A DNA stretch of 7,505 nucleotides, taken from Verrucomicrobiales bacterium. GTDB lineage: Bacteria > Verrucomicrobiota > Verrucomicrobiia > Limisphaerales > JAFMIX01. The notes under the pieces were generated by a model, which was given only the letters and a program-made list of their open reading frames with translations, did no database searches and had not been told where the DNA came from. Made by a program: the position numbers and the translations under genes. Below, in pieces: positions 1-6,427 of this stretch. Position 1 is the first letter of the stretch, and each line of letters opens with the position of its first letter. The stretch lies in assembly GCA_017853785.1 (NCBI GenBank), contig JAFMIX010000106.1, positions 1-7,505 on the forward strand. Direction: 5' to 3'.

Positions 1-24
1 CCCCCGGCGAAAAAAGCGAAATAA
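1..24 (+). CDS. C-terminal tail of a basic protein, possibly YidC (partial)
   Basis: The first 24 bases read in frame as P-P-A-K-K-A-K followed by a TAA stop, 24 nt before the jag start codon. A lysine/alanine-rich tail is typical of the C-terminus of the membrane protein insertase YidC, and yidC commonly lies directly upstream of jag/khpB. The assignment rests on gene order and seven residues only. The rest of the gene is outside the window. Confidence 0.35.
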   Translation, partial: PPAKKAK

Positions 25-48
25 CTTTCACCCCAACCAACCCCCACC

Positions 49-498
49 ATGCCTGCCCAACCTAAAGCCACCCTCGAAAAAATCCTCGAACTCCTCGGCA
101 TCCCCGCCACCGTCGAGGAACATACCATGGAAGACAGCATCCTGTTGGATGTGAAGACCGAGGACTCCGGCCGCCTCATCGGCCGCCAAGGCCAGACCCT
201 TTCCGACCTGCAATACCTCACCAATCGCATCCTGTTCCAACAGGACAAGAACGCGCCCAAGATCACCGTGGACGTGGCCGGCTACCGTTTCCAACAGCGC
301 GATGCCCTCATCAAGAGGGCCAAGGAAGCCGCCGAAAAAGTCCGCCGGTGGGGTGATGTCGTGGAACTAGAACCGCTGAACGCCTTCGACCGCCGCATCG
401 TCCACGCCGCCATCAAGGACGACCCGGACATCGAGACCCACAGTGTGGAAGCCGAAGGCACCGACAAGAAAGTCGTGCTGCTCCGACCCAAGCGGTAA
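49..498 (+). CDS. jag: Jag/KhpB-like KH-R3H RNA-binding protein
   Basis: This 149-residue cytoplasmic protein carries a KH domain followed by an R3H domain, the pairing seen in Jag/KhpB (SpoIIIJ-associated protein). The KH loop GRQG lies at residues 45-48 within 'SGRLIGRQGQTLSDLQ'. The R3H signature R-x3-H is R115 to H119 in 'DRRIVH', with a further basic C-terminus ending RPKR. Family members bind single-stranded RNA, and in Gram-positive bacteria KhpB works with KhpA in cell-division and envelope control. Whether that role holds here is unknown. The protein lacks the roughly 50-residue Jag-N domain that often precedes the KH domain, so it is the short form. The ATG at 49 follows a C-rich leader with no clear Shine-Dalgarno. 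It sits 24 nt after the putative yidC end and is followed by a strong terminator, suggesting the end of a yidC-jag operon. Confidence 0.9.
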   Translation: MPAQPKATLEKILELLGIPATVEEHTMEDSILLDVKTEDSGRLIGRQGQTLSDLQYLTNRILFQQDKNAPKITVDVAGYRFQQRDALIKRAKEAAEKVRRWGDVVELEPLNAFDRRIVHAAIKDDPDIETHSVEAEGTDKKVVLLRPKR

Positions 499-520
499 AA
501 CTGAAACCAGATTCCGGCAG

Positions 521-550
521 GGCCGCGCAGCTGCGCGGCCTTTCCTTTTT
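521..550 (+). terminator. Rho-independent terminator after jag
   Basis: Bases 521-540 form a perfect 20-bp palindrome (GGCCGCGCAG/CTGCGCGGCC). It can fold as an 8-bp GC-rich stem with an AGCT loop, and it is followed directly by a T-rich run at 541-550 (TTTCCTTTTT). It begins 22 nt after the jag stop codon. It ends only 24 nt before the GTG start of the next gene, so it may also act as a partial-readthrough element for that gene. Confidence 0.85.
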
Positions 551-574
551 TGCCGGCCCCGCCACAATCCATCC

Positions 575-2620
575 GTGACCGCGCCCAAGCACACCAACCA
601 CCTCGCCCGCGAGAAATCGCCCTATCTCCTCCAGCACGCCCATAATCCCGTGGATTGGTTCGCGTGGAACGCCGCTGCCTTCGCCAAAGCCCGCGCGGAA
701 AACAAACCCATTTTTCTCTCCATCGGTTACTCCACCTGCCACTGGTGTCATGTCATGGAACGTGAGTCCTTCGAGGACGAAGCCGTCGGCAAATTTCTCA
801 ACGAGCACTTTGTCAGCATCAAGGTGGACCGCGAGGAACGCCCCGACGTGGACAAGATCTACATGACCTTTGTGCAGAACACAGTCGGCGGTGGTGGCTG
901 GCCACTCAACGTTTTTCTCGCGCCCGACCTCAAGCCCTTTTTTGGAGGCACTTATTTTCCGCCTGCACCGCGCCATGGTCGCCCCAGCTTCCTCGACTTG
1001 TTGCAACAAATCGTCAACGTCTGGCAAAACTGCCGTGATGACGTCCTGCAATCCGCCGAGGAAATCACCGCCCGCCTCGAGGTCGCCACCGCCAGCGTCG
1101 CCGGTGCTGCCGCGCTTACGCCCGACGTGCTGCGCGAAGCCGGGCTGAAATTCAAAAGCATGTTCGACCCGCGCCAAGGCGGTTTTGGCGGCGCTCCGAA
1201 ATTTCCCCAGCCGAGCATCCCCGCGTTCCTGCTGCGTTACGCCAAAAGCTTCACCGACGCCGCAGCCCACGACATGGTTATCCGCACTTGCGACGCTATG
1301 GCTGCCGGCGGCATCCACGACCAACTCGGCGGCGGTTTTGCCCGCTACGCCGTGGACGCGGAATGGCTCGTGCCGCATTTCGAAAAGATGCTTTACGACA
1401 ACGCGCAACTCGCACAGTTGTATCTCGACGCCTTCCTCATCACCGGCGACGCCCGCCACGCCGTCGTCGTCCGCGACATCCTGGATTATGTTTTGCGCGA
1501 CATGACGCATCCCGAAGGCGGCTTCTACTCCGCCGAGGACGCCGACAGCGAAGGCCACGAAGGCAAATTCTACTGCTGGACGCACGACGAACTCGCCAAG
1601 CTGCTTTCGCCCGAGGAATTCATCGTCGCCGCGCAACACTTCGGCATCACCAAGGAAGGCAACTTCGTGGACCACAGCCACCCGACGCCGCTGGCGGGAC
1701 AAAATGTTTTGAGCATCGTCGAGCCGAACATTCCCGCCGCCGACCAACCGATGCTCGCTGCCGCCAAGGCCAAGATGCTTGCCGTCCGTGCCACGCGCAT
1801 CCGCCCGCACCTTGACGACAAGATCCTCGCCTCGTGGAACGGCCTCATGATTGGTGCGTTCGCCCGTGCCGCCGCCGTGTTGGGCGAGGAAAAATACCGC
1901 GTCGCGGCGGAGAAGAACGCGGCGTTCATCCGTGAAAAACTCTGGGATGCATCGAGCAAGACCCTGTTCCACCGTTGGCGCGACGGCGAGCGCGACCAAG
2001 TGCAGTTGCTTGAAGCCTACGCCTTCCAGCTCGCCGGTGTCATCGAACTTTACGAAACCACGCTCGCCCCGCAGCACCTCGATTTCGCCATCGCGCTGGC
2101 CGAGGCGATGCTTGCGAAGTTTTATGACGCGACCAATGGCGGTTTCTGGCAAGGCACGGCGGGCGCGGCTGATCTCATCCTGCGCGTGAAGGACGACTAC
2201 GACGGCGCTGAGCCCAGTGGCAATTCCGTGGCCACCCTCGCACTGTTGCAGCTTGCAGCCATCACCGGGCGCGATGATTTCAACCAGGCCGCGGCGGCAA
2301 CCCTTCGGTTTTTCGCCACGCGGCTGAACCAATTTCCCCAAGCCGTGGCCTTTCTGCTCCACGCGCTGGATTTCTCGCTCGCCGCGCCGCGCCGCGTGGT
2401 CATCGCCGGAGATCCGCTGTCGTCCGGGGCGCGGCAACTTCTCGCCGCCGCTCACTCGGTCTATCAGCCGAACGAGGTGGTGCTGGGCAATGTCAGTTCC
2501 GTCGAGTCTTTCGCGCAGACGTTGCCGGCCCGGGATGGCGCGGTGGCTTACGTTTGCTCTGGGCAGGCGTGCCAGCCGCCGACCCGCCGCCCGGAGGAAT
2601 TACGCCGCCTGCTGGCGTGA
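575..2620 (+). CDS. DUF255 thioredoxin-domain protein (YyaL / SPATA20 family)
   Basis: This 681-residue protein matches the YyaL/spermatogenesis-associated protein 20 family. These proteins have an N-terminal thioredoxin-like DUF255 domain followed by a large alpha-helical (six-hairpin-like) region. Visible landmarks are 'NHLAREKSPYLLQHAHNPVDW' near residues 8-28, the redox-type CHWC motif at 55-58, 'DREERPDVDKIY' near 85-96, and 'GGWPLNVFL' near 107-115. In the helical part are 'GGFGGAPKFPQP' near 200, 'GGIHDQLGGGFARY' near 245, 'FYSAEDADSEG' near 316 and 'DDKILASWNGLMIGAF' near 413. A C-terminal cysteine pair, C661 and C666, lies in 'VCSGQAC'. There is no signal peptide, so it is probably cytoplasmic. 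The biochemical function of the family is not firmly established. GTG 575 is chosen because homology begins about seven residues later and any earlier start would run through the terminator; no Shine-Dalgarno is evident. The reading frame is intact throughout. Confidence 0.93.
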   Translation: MTAPKHTNHLAREKSPYLLQHAHNPVDWFAWNAAAFAKARAENKPIFLSIGYSTCHWCHVMERESFEDEAVGKFLNEHFVSIKVDREERPDVDKIYMTFVQNTVGGGGWPLNVFLAPDLKPFFGGTYFPPAPRHGRPSFLDLLQQIVNVWQNCRDDVLQSAEEITARLEVATASVAGAAALTPDVLREAGLKFKSMFDPRQGGFGGAPKFPQPSIPAFLLRYAKSFTDAAAHDMVIRTCDAMAAGGIHDQLGGGFARYAVDAEWLVPHFEKMLYDNAQLAQLYLDAFLITGDARHAVVVRDILDYVLRDMTHPEGGFYSAEDADSEGHEGKFYCWTHDELAKLLSPEEFIVAAQHFGITKEGNFVDHSHPTPLAGQNVLSIVEPNIPAADQPMLAAAKAKMLAVRATRIRPHLDDKILASWNGLMIGAFARAAAVLGEEKYRVAAEKNAAFIREKLWDASSKTLFHRWRDGERDQVQLLEAYAFQLAGVIELYETTLAPQHLDFAIALAEAMLAKFYDATNGGFWQGTAGAADLILRVKDDYDGAEPSGNSVATLALLQLAAITGRDDFNQAAAATLRFFATRLNQFPQAVAFLLHALDFSLAAPRRVVIAGDPLSSGARQLLAAAHSVYQPNEVVLGNVSSVESFAQTLPARDGAVAYVCSGQACQPPTRRPEELRRLLA

Positions 2621-2704
2621 TTTAAGGTTTTGCCGCCCGGTAAAAATATTTTTGGCAGCTGGCGCGGTCGTTGCAATGTCGTTTTTGCATGGAAAGAAGA
2701 CATT

Positions 2705-2980
2705 ATGAAATTCACCTTGGAAGTCGGGGAAGCGGAAAAGCATGTGGTAGAATTCAACTTTAATCAGCTTGCCGGTCACTTGGTAATACGTGTGGATAAT
2801 CAGGCGGTGATCAAGGCTGCCCGCCGGTTCAATGAACCTATCAGCGAAGTTTTCACCATCGAGGTCGGCAGCCGGGAAAAGTCCGCCGTGCGGATCGAGA
2901 AGCACCGGAAACAGCTATTTGGTCACCGCAATATCGTCTATGTGGACAACCGGCTGGCCCGGGTGGTCGAAGGCTTTTGA
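2705..2980 (+). CDS. 91-residue protein with an internal duplication; FAIM-like fold suspected
   Basis: I cannot assign this small protein to a named family with confidence. It starts at ATG 2705, which follows a purine-rich ribosome-binding site (GGAAAGAAG, 2691-2699), the clearest in the window. It has no signal peptide, membrane segment or cysteine. It is strand-rich, with two similar halves: residues 6-32 and 53-82 both follow EVG-x2-EK-(x)-V ... GH ... V-D-N. The order 'KHVVEFNFN', 'GHLVIRVDNQAVIKAARRF', 'TIEVG..EKSAVRIEK' and 'IVYVDNRL' recalls the repeated beta strands of Fas apoptotic inhibitory molecule (FAIM), which contains 'VHKIEF', 'RVVYVDG' and later an 'EINGK' strand. This is similarity by eye at the fold level, not a demonstrated homology. 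The gene lies 84 nt after the DUF255 gene. It ends 3 nt before the stop of the convergent Rrf2 gene. Confidence 0.8.
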   Translation: MKFTLEVGEAEKHVVEFNFNQLAGHLVIRVDNQAVIKAARRFNEPISEVFTIEVGSREKSAVRIEKHRKQLFGHRNIVYVDNRLARVVEGF

Positions 2981-2983
2981 CCG

Positions 2984-3403
2984 TCAGATGTAATACATCT
3001 TCTCCTTGGCCGCGCTTTCCTCGGCCAGTTGCTGGAAGTTCGCCGCCAACGCCGCCGCGGTGATGGACTCCTTTAATTCCCGCCAAGCTTCACGCAGTTC
3101 CGCCGGGCAGTTCGCGTCCGTCAACGCCGGGGTGTCGAAGATTTCCCCATGCACCGCGCGCAGGATGTGGCCGAGCGTGATTTCGGCCGGGGGCTTCGCG
3201 AGCTGGTAACCGCCTTCCTTGCCGCGCACGCTTTTGACGATCTGCTGGGCTTTCAACTCGATCAGGATCTGCACCAGATAATTGACCGGGATATGTGATT
3301 CCGCGGCGAGGTCCTCCGCGCGCCGGGGCTGCCCGGAGGCAAATTGCCGCGCCAACCCCAGCACAGCCCGGGCGGCGTAATCGCTTTTCACGGAGAGTTT
3401 CAT
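2984..3403 (-). CDS. Rrf2-family transcriptional regulator, apparently without Fe-S ligands
   Basis: This 139-residue protein has the Rrf2 winged helix-turn-helix. It starts 'MKLSVKSDYAARAVLGLA'; the helix-turn-helix covers roughly residues 27-58 and includes 'VNYLVQILIELKAQQIVKS'. The wing signature 'RGKEGGYQLAK' is at 60-70, followed by 'ITLGHILRAVHG'. Fe-S members such as IscR and NsrR carry three closely spaced cysteines in the region after the wing. Here only C99 is present, so cluster binding of that type looks unlikely, and the protein is closer in this respect to cysteine-free regulators such as CymR. The target genes are unknown. A link to sulfur or one-carbon metabolism through metF, two genes upstream on the same strand, is only a guess. 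ATG at 3401-3403 gives the standard family N-terminus; no Shine-Dalgarno is visible. Confidence 0.92.
   Translation of the reverse strand: MKLSVKSDYAARAVLGLARQFASGQPRRAEDLAAESHIPVNYLVQILIELKAQQIVKSVRGKEGGYQLAKPPAEITLGHILRAVHGEIFDTPALTDANCPAELREAWRELKESITAAALAANFQQLAEESAAKEKMYYI
2986..3000. repeat. Short inverted repeat at a convergent gene junction
   Basis: AGATGT (2986-2991) and ACATCT (2995-3000) form a perfect 6-bp inverted repeat around AAT. It overlaps the last codons of the Rrf2 gene and begins 6 nt after the stop of the convergent 91-residue gene. The stem is AT-rich with no strong T-run, so it would be at best a weak terminator. It may simply be a by-product of the Met-Tyr-Tyr-Ile codons. 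Confidence 0.3.
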
Positions 3404-3409
3404 GGCGCG

Positions 3410-3438
3410 AAGTTAGGCGGAGCCGGCGCGCGGCGCAA
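3410..3438 (-). promoter_or_regulatory. Candidate promoter of the Rrf2 gene
   Basis: Read on the minus strand, TTGCGC (3438-3433) and TAACTT (3415-3410) are separated by exactly 17 nt. They lie in the only space between the upstream terminator and the Rrf2 start. Each hexamer matches the sigma-70 consensus at about three of six positions. The -10 box would lie six bases from the ATG, implying a leaderless or nearly leaderless transcript. This is a weak call based on spacing and position. Confidence 0.25.
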
Positions 3439-3439
3439 C

Positions 3440-3459
3440 AAAAAGGCGGGCGAAGCCCG
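3440..3459 (-). terminator. Rho-independent terminator after the secreted-protein gene
   Basis: On the minus strand CGGGC-TTC-GCCCG (3459-3447) forms a perfect 5-bp GC stem with a 3-nt loop. It is followed by CC and a five-T run (3444-3440). It lies 5 bases after the frame-corrected TAA stop at 3467-3465, the normal place for a terminator. The uncorrected longer frame would run straight through it. Confidence 0.65.
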
Positions 3460-3464
3460 ACTGG

Positions 3465-4680
3465 TTACGGTTGCGCTTCGAGGCGGAACAGCCGGGCCAC
3501 ACATTGGTCGCGTTGACCAAACCGAAGGTGGTGCGGGAGGCGGTCGGATGCAGCCAGCCGGATTGCGGCGTCCATGAGAGCAGGTTGCTGGAACTCCACA
3601 CCTGATAGGCATGGTCGGGCGCAGAGTCCCACTGCAACCGGAAGATGCTGCCGGCGGTCAGCCAATCGGCCTCCGGCCGCAGCCGTGAGACCGCGTTTGT
3701 CGGCACTGTGCCCAGTTGGAACTCGCCCAAGTCCTTGAGCCCATCGCCGCCGCTGTCGGTCTGCGCGGTGCGGTTGGAGGCGACGTTGCCAAAATAGAAT
3801 TGCTCCCACGCATCGGCGATGCCGTTGCTGTTGGCGTCGGCAAAGGTGTAATCACCGCTGATCGTAAGGTTGCCGCGGGCGGTGAGGGCGTGGGTCTGGC
3901 CCGGCGGCTTCTGATAAAAATCCAACGGCTCATACTGGACGGCGTTGGTGCCGATGGGCGCGTTGGAGAGCAGCAGGGATTTGCCGCGACTGCTCTGCGC
4001 GAGCGGGCCGATCCGGTTGAAGCGGGCTTGCCAGACATGGTTCGTGATACTGAGATTGCCGACCGGCGGGTTGGAGACCATCACGGAAATCTCATCCGCC
4101 AGCCAGCCGGTCCGGGGCGCGCTATCGAGCGAGAACAGCACGTAATGCCACGCCAGATACACGACCTGGCCGATGCAAGGCGTGAGGTCCACTTCTAATT
4201 CCTCCCAGTCCGCCGCGTCGTCAGAAAATGCCGTGAGTGGAATCGGCGCGCCGGCGTTGTCGGCGAGCAGCAACAGTTCGCCGCCGTTGTTCTTGGTCAC
4301 CGCGTTACCGGCTTCATCGCGGCACACAAACTGAAAATAATTTGTCTCCCCGGAAACCTGGCCGTCGGGGATTGCAACGTGATTCGTGGTGAGCGCCGGT
4401 TGCACCAGCAACCCGCCCAGTGCCGCGTTCGTGCCGTAATAAACTCTGCTGCTCGCGGGCTCGTCCGTGGTCCAATGGAACTGTCCCCGCCCAAAACGGT
4501 TCGTGATGAACAGCCCGCATTGCCGGCGGCCAGATGGACGGATTTATCCGGGGTGGCGATAGTTTCGTTGCGAAGTCGGATGGATTTGGCGGCAAGTCGG
4601 CTGGGGAGCAGCAGCGCCGCCAGCAAAAAGGTCGTCAACCAGCGCCCGGGCGGATGATACAACGACAAAGACACGCGCAC
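3465..4680 (-). pseudogene. Secreted FN3-like/Asp-rich-repeat surface protein, broken by two frameshifts
   Basis: Three minus-strand frames together encode one exported protein of about 405 residues (numbering after correction). Frame one holds a Sec signal peptide ('GRWLTTFLLAALLLPSRLAA', cleavage near 31/32) and 'KSIRLRNETIATPDKSVHLAAGN'. Near 4514-4519 the sense moves to frame two, which encodes an FN3-like part ('GQFHWTTDEPASSRVYYGTN', ~67-85), a beta-rich part ('DWEELEVDLTPCIGQVVYLAWHY', ~158-180), an Asp-rich, calcium-site-like stretch ('DANSNGIADAWEQFYFGN', ~282-299; 'DSGGDGLKDLGEF', ~309-321) and a 'YQVWSSSNLLSW' module (~359-370). Near 3508-3512 it moves to frame three, giving 'ARLFRLEAQP' and a TAA at 3467-3465. 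Both breaks are explained by one missing base in a G/C run. Without the second correction the frame continues to a TAA at 3415-3413. The start is uncertain: GTG at 4680 or 4674. The gene begins 77 nt after metF. Function is unknown; it is probably cell-surface or extracellular. It could be a true pseudogene or a sequencing error. Confidence 0.75.
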
Positions 4681-4757
4681 AGTGGCTTCAAGACTACTTT
4701 TCCGCAAGGCCGGCTCGAGCGCGCGCCGGGGGCGGAAAACTCCCGCCCCGCTGAACT

Positions 4758-5642
4758 TCAAGCCAGCCCGAGATTGCGGACGACGCGCAGACAGGAGGGC
4801 GCTTTGTTCAGCGAGTAGAGGTGGATGCCGGGCGCGCCCTGTCGGAGCAGGTCGGCGCACTGTTGTGTGGCGTATTCGATGCCGAACTCGGTGCAGGCCG
4901 CGTCGTCATGCTCCAGCGCGTCCAGCCGGGCGGCGAGGGCGGGCGGGATTTTGGCGCCGCACATCTGCGTGAATTTCTTGATGCCCGGCGCGCTCTGGAT
5001 GGGAACGATGCCCGGCACGAGCGGCACGGTCACGCCCAGCTTGGTGAGCGCGTCGCGGAACTCAAAATAATCGGCGTTGTCGAAGAAAAGTTGCGTGATG
5101 ACGTAGTCCGCGCCGGCTTTGACTTTTTCGGCGAGGTGCTTCCAGTCCTGCTGCTTGCCGGCTTTGCAGGCGATGTGGCCCTCGGGGAATCCGGCCACGC
5201 CGATGGAGAAATCACCGGTTTCGCGGATGAAGCGCACGAGCTGCGAGGAAAACCCAAATCCTCCGGGCGTGGGAGCGAATTCGCCGCCGCCGGGCGGGTC
5301 GCCCCGCAGCGCGAGGATGTTTTTGCAACCCAGCGCGCGGATCCGGGCCAGCAGTTCGCCGACCTGTTCGCGGGTGTGGTTGACGCAGGTGAGGTGCGCC
5401 AGCGCGGTGAGGCCGTGTTCGCGCTGGATGCGGTCGGCGATCAGCAGCGTCTTGTCCCGCGTGCTGCCGCCCGCGCCGTAGGTCACCGAGCAGAAGTCCG
5501 GGCGAAGGGTCTTTAGTGCGGGAATGGTTTTCTCCAGCAGGTTGCGGTCGCCCTCGGGAGTCTTGGGCGGGAAAAACTCGAACGAAATGACGGGCTTTCC
5601 GGCCGCCCGCTTCGCCGCCAGGATGTCGCGGATGAATTGCAT
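4758..5642 (-). CDS. metF: 5,10-methylenetetrahydrofolate reductase
   Basis: MetF is a cytoplasmic flavoprotein that reduces 5,10-methylene-tetrahydrofolate to 5-methyl-tetrahydrofolate, the methyl donor for methionine synthesis. The 294-residue length fits the bacterial single-domain TIM-barrel enzyme. Recognisable motifs are 'FEFFPPKTPEG' at 21-31, with E22 matching the E. coli catalytic Glu28, 'SVTYGAGGS' at 52-60, and 'ALRGDPP' at 111-117, with D115 matching Asp120. Others are 'GFPEGH' at 151-156, 'QLFFD' at 184-188, with Q184 matching Gln183, and the C-terminal 'GIHLYSLNK' at 272-280. ATG at 5642-5640 gives the expected N-terminus. It lies only 14 nt after the stop of the exported OB-fold gene, so the two are probably cotranscribed. 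All key residues looked for are present and the frame is intact. Confidence 0.97.
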   Translation of the reverse strand: MQFIRDILAAKRAAGKPVISFEFFPPKTPEGDRNLLEKTIPALKTLRPDFCSVTYGAGGSTRDKTLLIADRIQREHGLTALAHLTCVNHTREQVGELLARIRALGCKNILALRGDPPGGGEFAPTPGGFGFSSQLVRFIRETGDFSIGVAGFPEGHIACKAGKQQDWKHLAEKVKAGADYVITQLFFDNADYFEFRDALTKLGVTVPLVPGIVPIQSAPGIKKFTQMCGAKIPPALAARLDALEHDDAACTEFGIEYATQQCADLLRQGAPGIHLYSLNKAPSCLRVVRNLGLA

Positions 5643-5656
5643 CGGGGCGCGGTGGC

Positions 5657-6427
5657 TTATTCGACAACGACTTTGGCGTTGTCGAGAATCACGTCGTATT
5701 TGTAGCCGGCGCCGAAATCCTTATCCAGGGTCACCGTGCCGGTGACGAGGACGGTATCGCCGACCTTGGCCGTTGTGGCGCTGGTGACCATGAGGTCGTC
5801 GCTGCCGGGCGTGCCGGTGCCGTCTTGAACGTGCAGCCAGTTCTTGCCCATGATGCTGGCGTTGTATTTGACGACCTTGCCCCGGACGGCAACGGATTTT
5901 CCGGCGAGTTTCTTCTTTGCGGCGTAGATTTCGGCGACGGTTTTGCCGTCTTTCGCGGGCTTGAGATCCTTGAAGTCGATGCCGGGTTTTGCCGTCGCAA
6001 CCTTGATTTCCGGGTGGCCAGCGGGGAGTTGGGCGGTGTCGCCGCTGAGCGGCTTGAGCGGCGGATGGCCAGGAGGCAACGCGGCGGCCGGAGCAGCGGC
6101 TGCGGGAGCGTCGCCGGCGGTGATGCTGCTGGCGAAATACATCGAGTCGAAGTCGCGGTTCAGGGATTTACTGTGGAATTTGCCCATGTCCATGCCGGAG
6201 GTGATGGTGACTTTGTCGCCGACTTTGACCGGGAACTGCGGCCCGGCGGCCCAGCGTTTGGCGCTGCCGGTGTCCACGAGGACGTAGGTGTAGGTGCCCG
6301 CGTTCATGGTCTCGAGGACCTTGCCGGTGAAGCCGGTGGTAGCAGCCGGCGGAGTGGCGGTTTCGGCTGCCATGGTGCAGCGAAAGGCAAACACGAGGCT
6401 GGTAATGACAAGAATCAGTTTTTTCAT
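5657..6427 (-). CDS. Exported two-domain OB-fold-like protein (NrfJ-related N-terminal half)
   Basis: This 256-residue protein starts with a Sec signal peptide (MKKLILVITSLVFAFRCTMA, cleavage near residue 20), so it should be periplasmic or anchored outside. Residues ~34-103 ('GKVLETMNAGTYTYVLVDTG', 'VKVGDKVTI', 'GMDMGKFHSKSLNRDFDSMYF') resemble the small beta-barrel proteins annotated NrfJ. Residues ~164-255 ('VAEIYAAKKKLAGKSVAVRG', 'GKNWLHVQDGTG', 'KVGDTVLVTGTVTLDKDFGAGYKY') look like a nucleic-acid-binding-type OB fold of the tRNA-anticodon class. In exported proteins of this kind the real ligand is unknown. The Ala/Pro linker between them holds two LPxGHP motifs at 117-122 and 134-139. 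Start ATG 6427-6425 gives a typical MKK signal peptide; no good Shine-Dalgarno is seen. It is the first gene of the minus-strand run leading into metF and is divergent from the DUF192 gene. Confidence 0.85.
   Translation of the reverse strand: MKKLILVITSLVFAFRCTMAAETATPPAATTGFTGKVLETMNAGTYTYVLVDTGSAKRWAAGPQFPVKVGDKVTITSGMDMGKFHSKSLNRDFDSMYFASSITAGDAPAAAAPAAALPPGHPPLKPLSGDTAQLPAGHPEIKVATAKPGIDFKDLKPAKDGKTVAEIYAAKKKLAGKSVAVRGKVVKYNASIMGKNWLHVQDGTGTPGSDDLMVTSATTAKVGDTVLVTGTVTLDKDFGAGYKYDVILDNAKVVVE

Noticed and set aside
413..2455. A 680-codon open frame on the minus strand opposite the DUF255 gene
   Set aside because: It has low-complexity shadow composition with no recognisable motif, and lies exactly opposite a gene with strong family motifs. 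High GC third positions commonly keep the antisense frame open.
2642..2653. 12-bp AT palindrome AAAAATATTTTT between the DUF255 gene and the 91-residue gene
   Set aside because: It stands out in GC-rich sequence and could be part of a promoter, but no hexamer pair with proper spacing was found and no flanking GC stem makes it a terminator.
4681..4860. N-terminal extension of the secreted protein into the 3' end of metF
   Set aside because: The extra residues are Arg/Pro-rich shadow of metF. The signal peptide begins sensibly at GTG 4680 or 4674.
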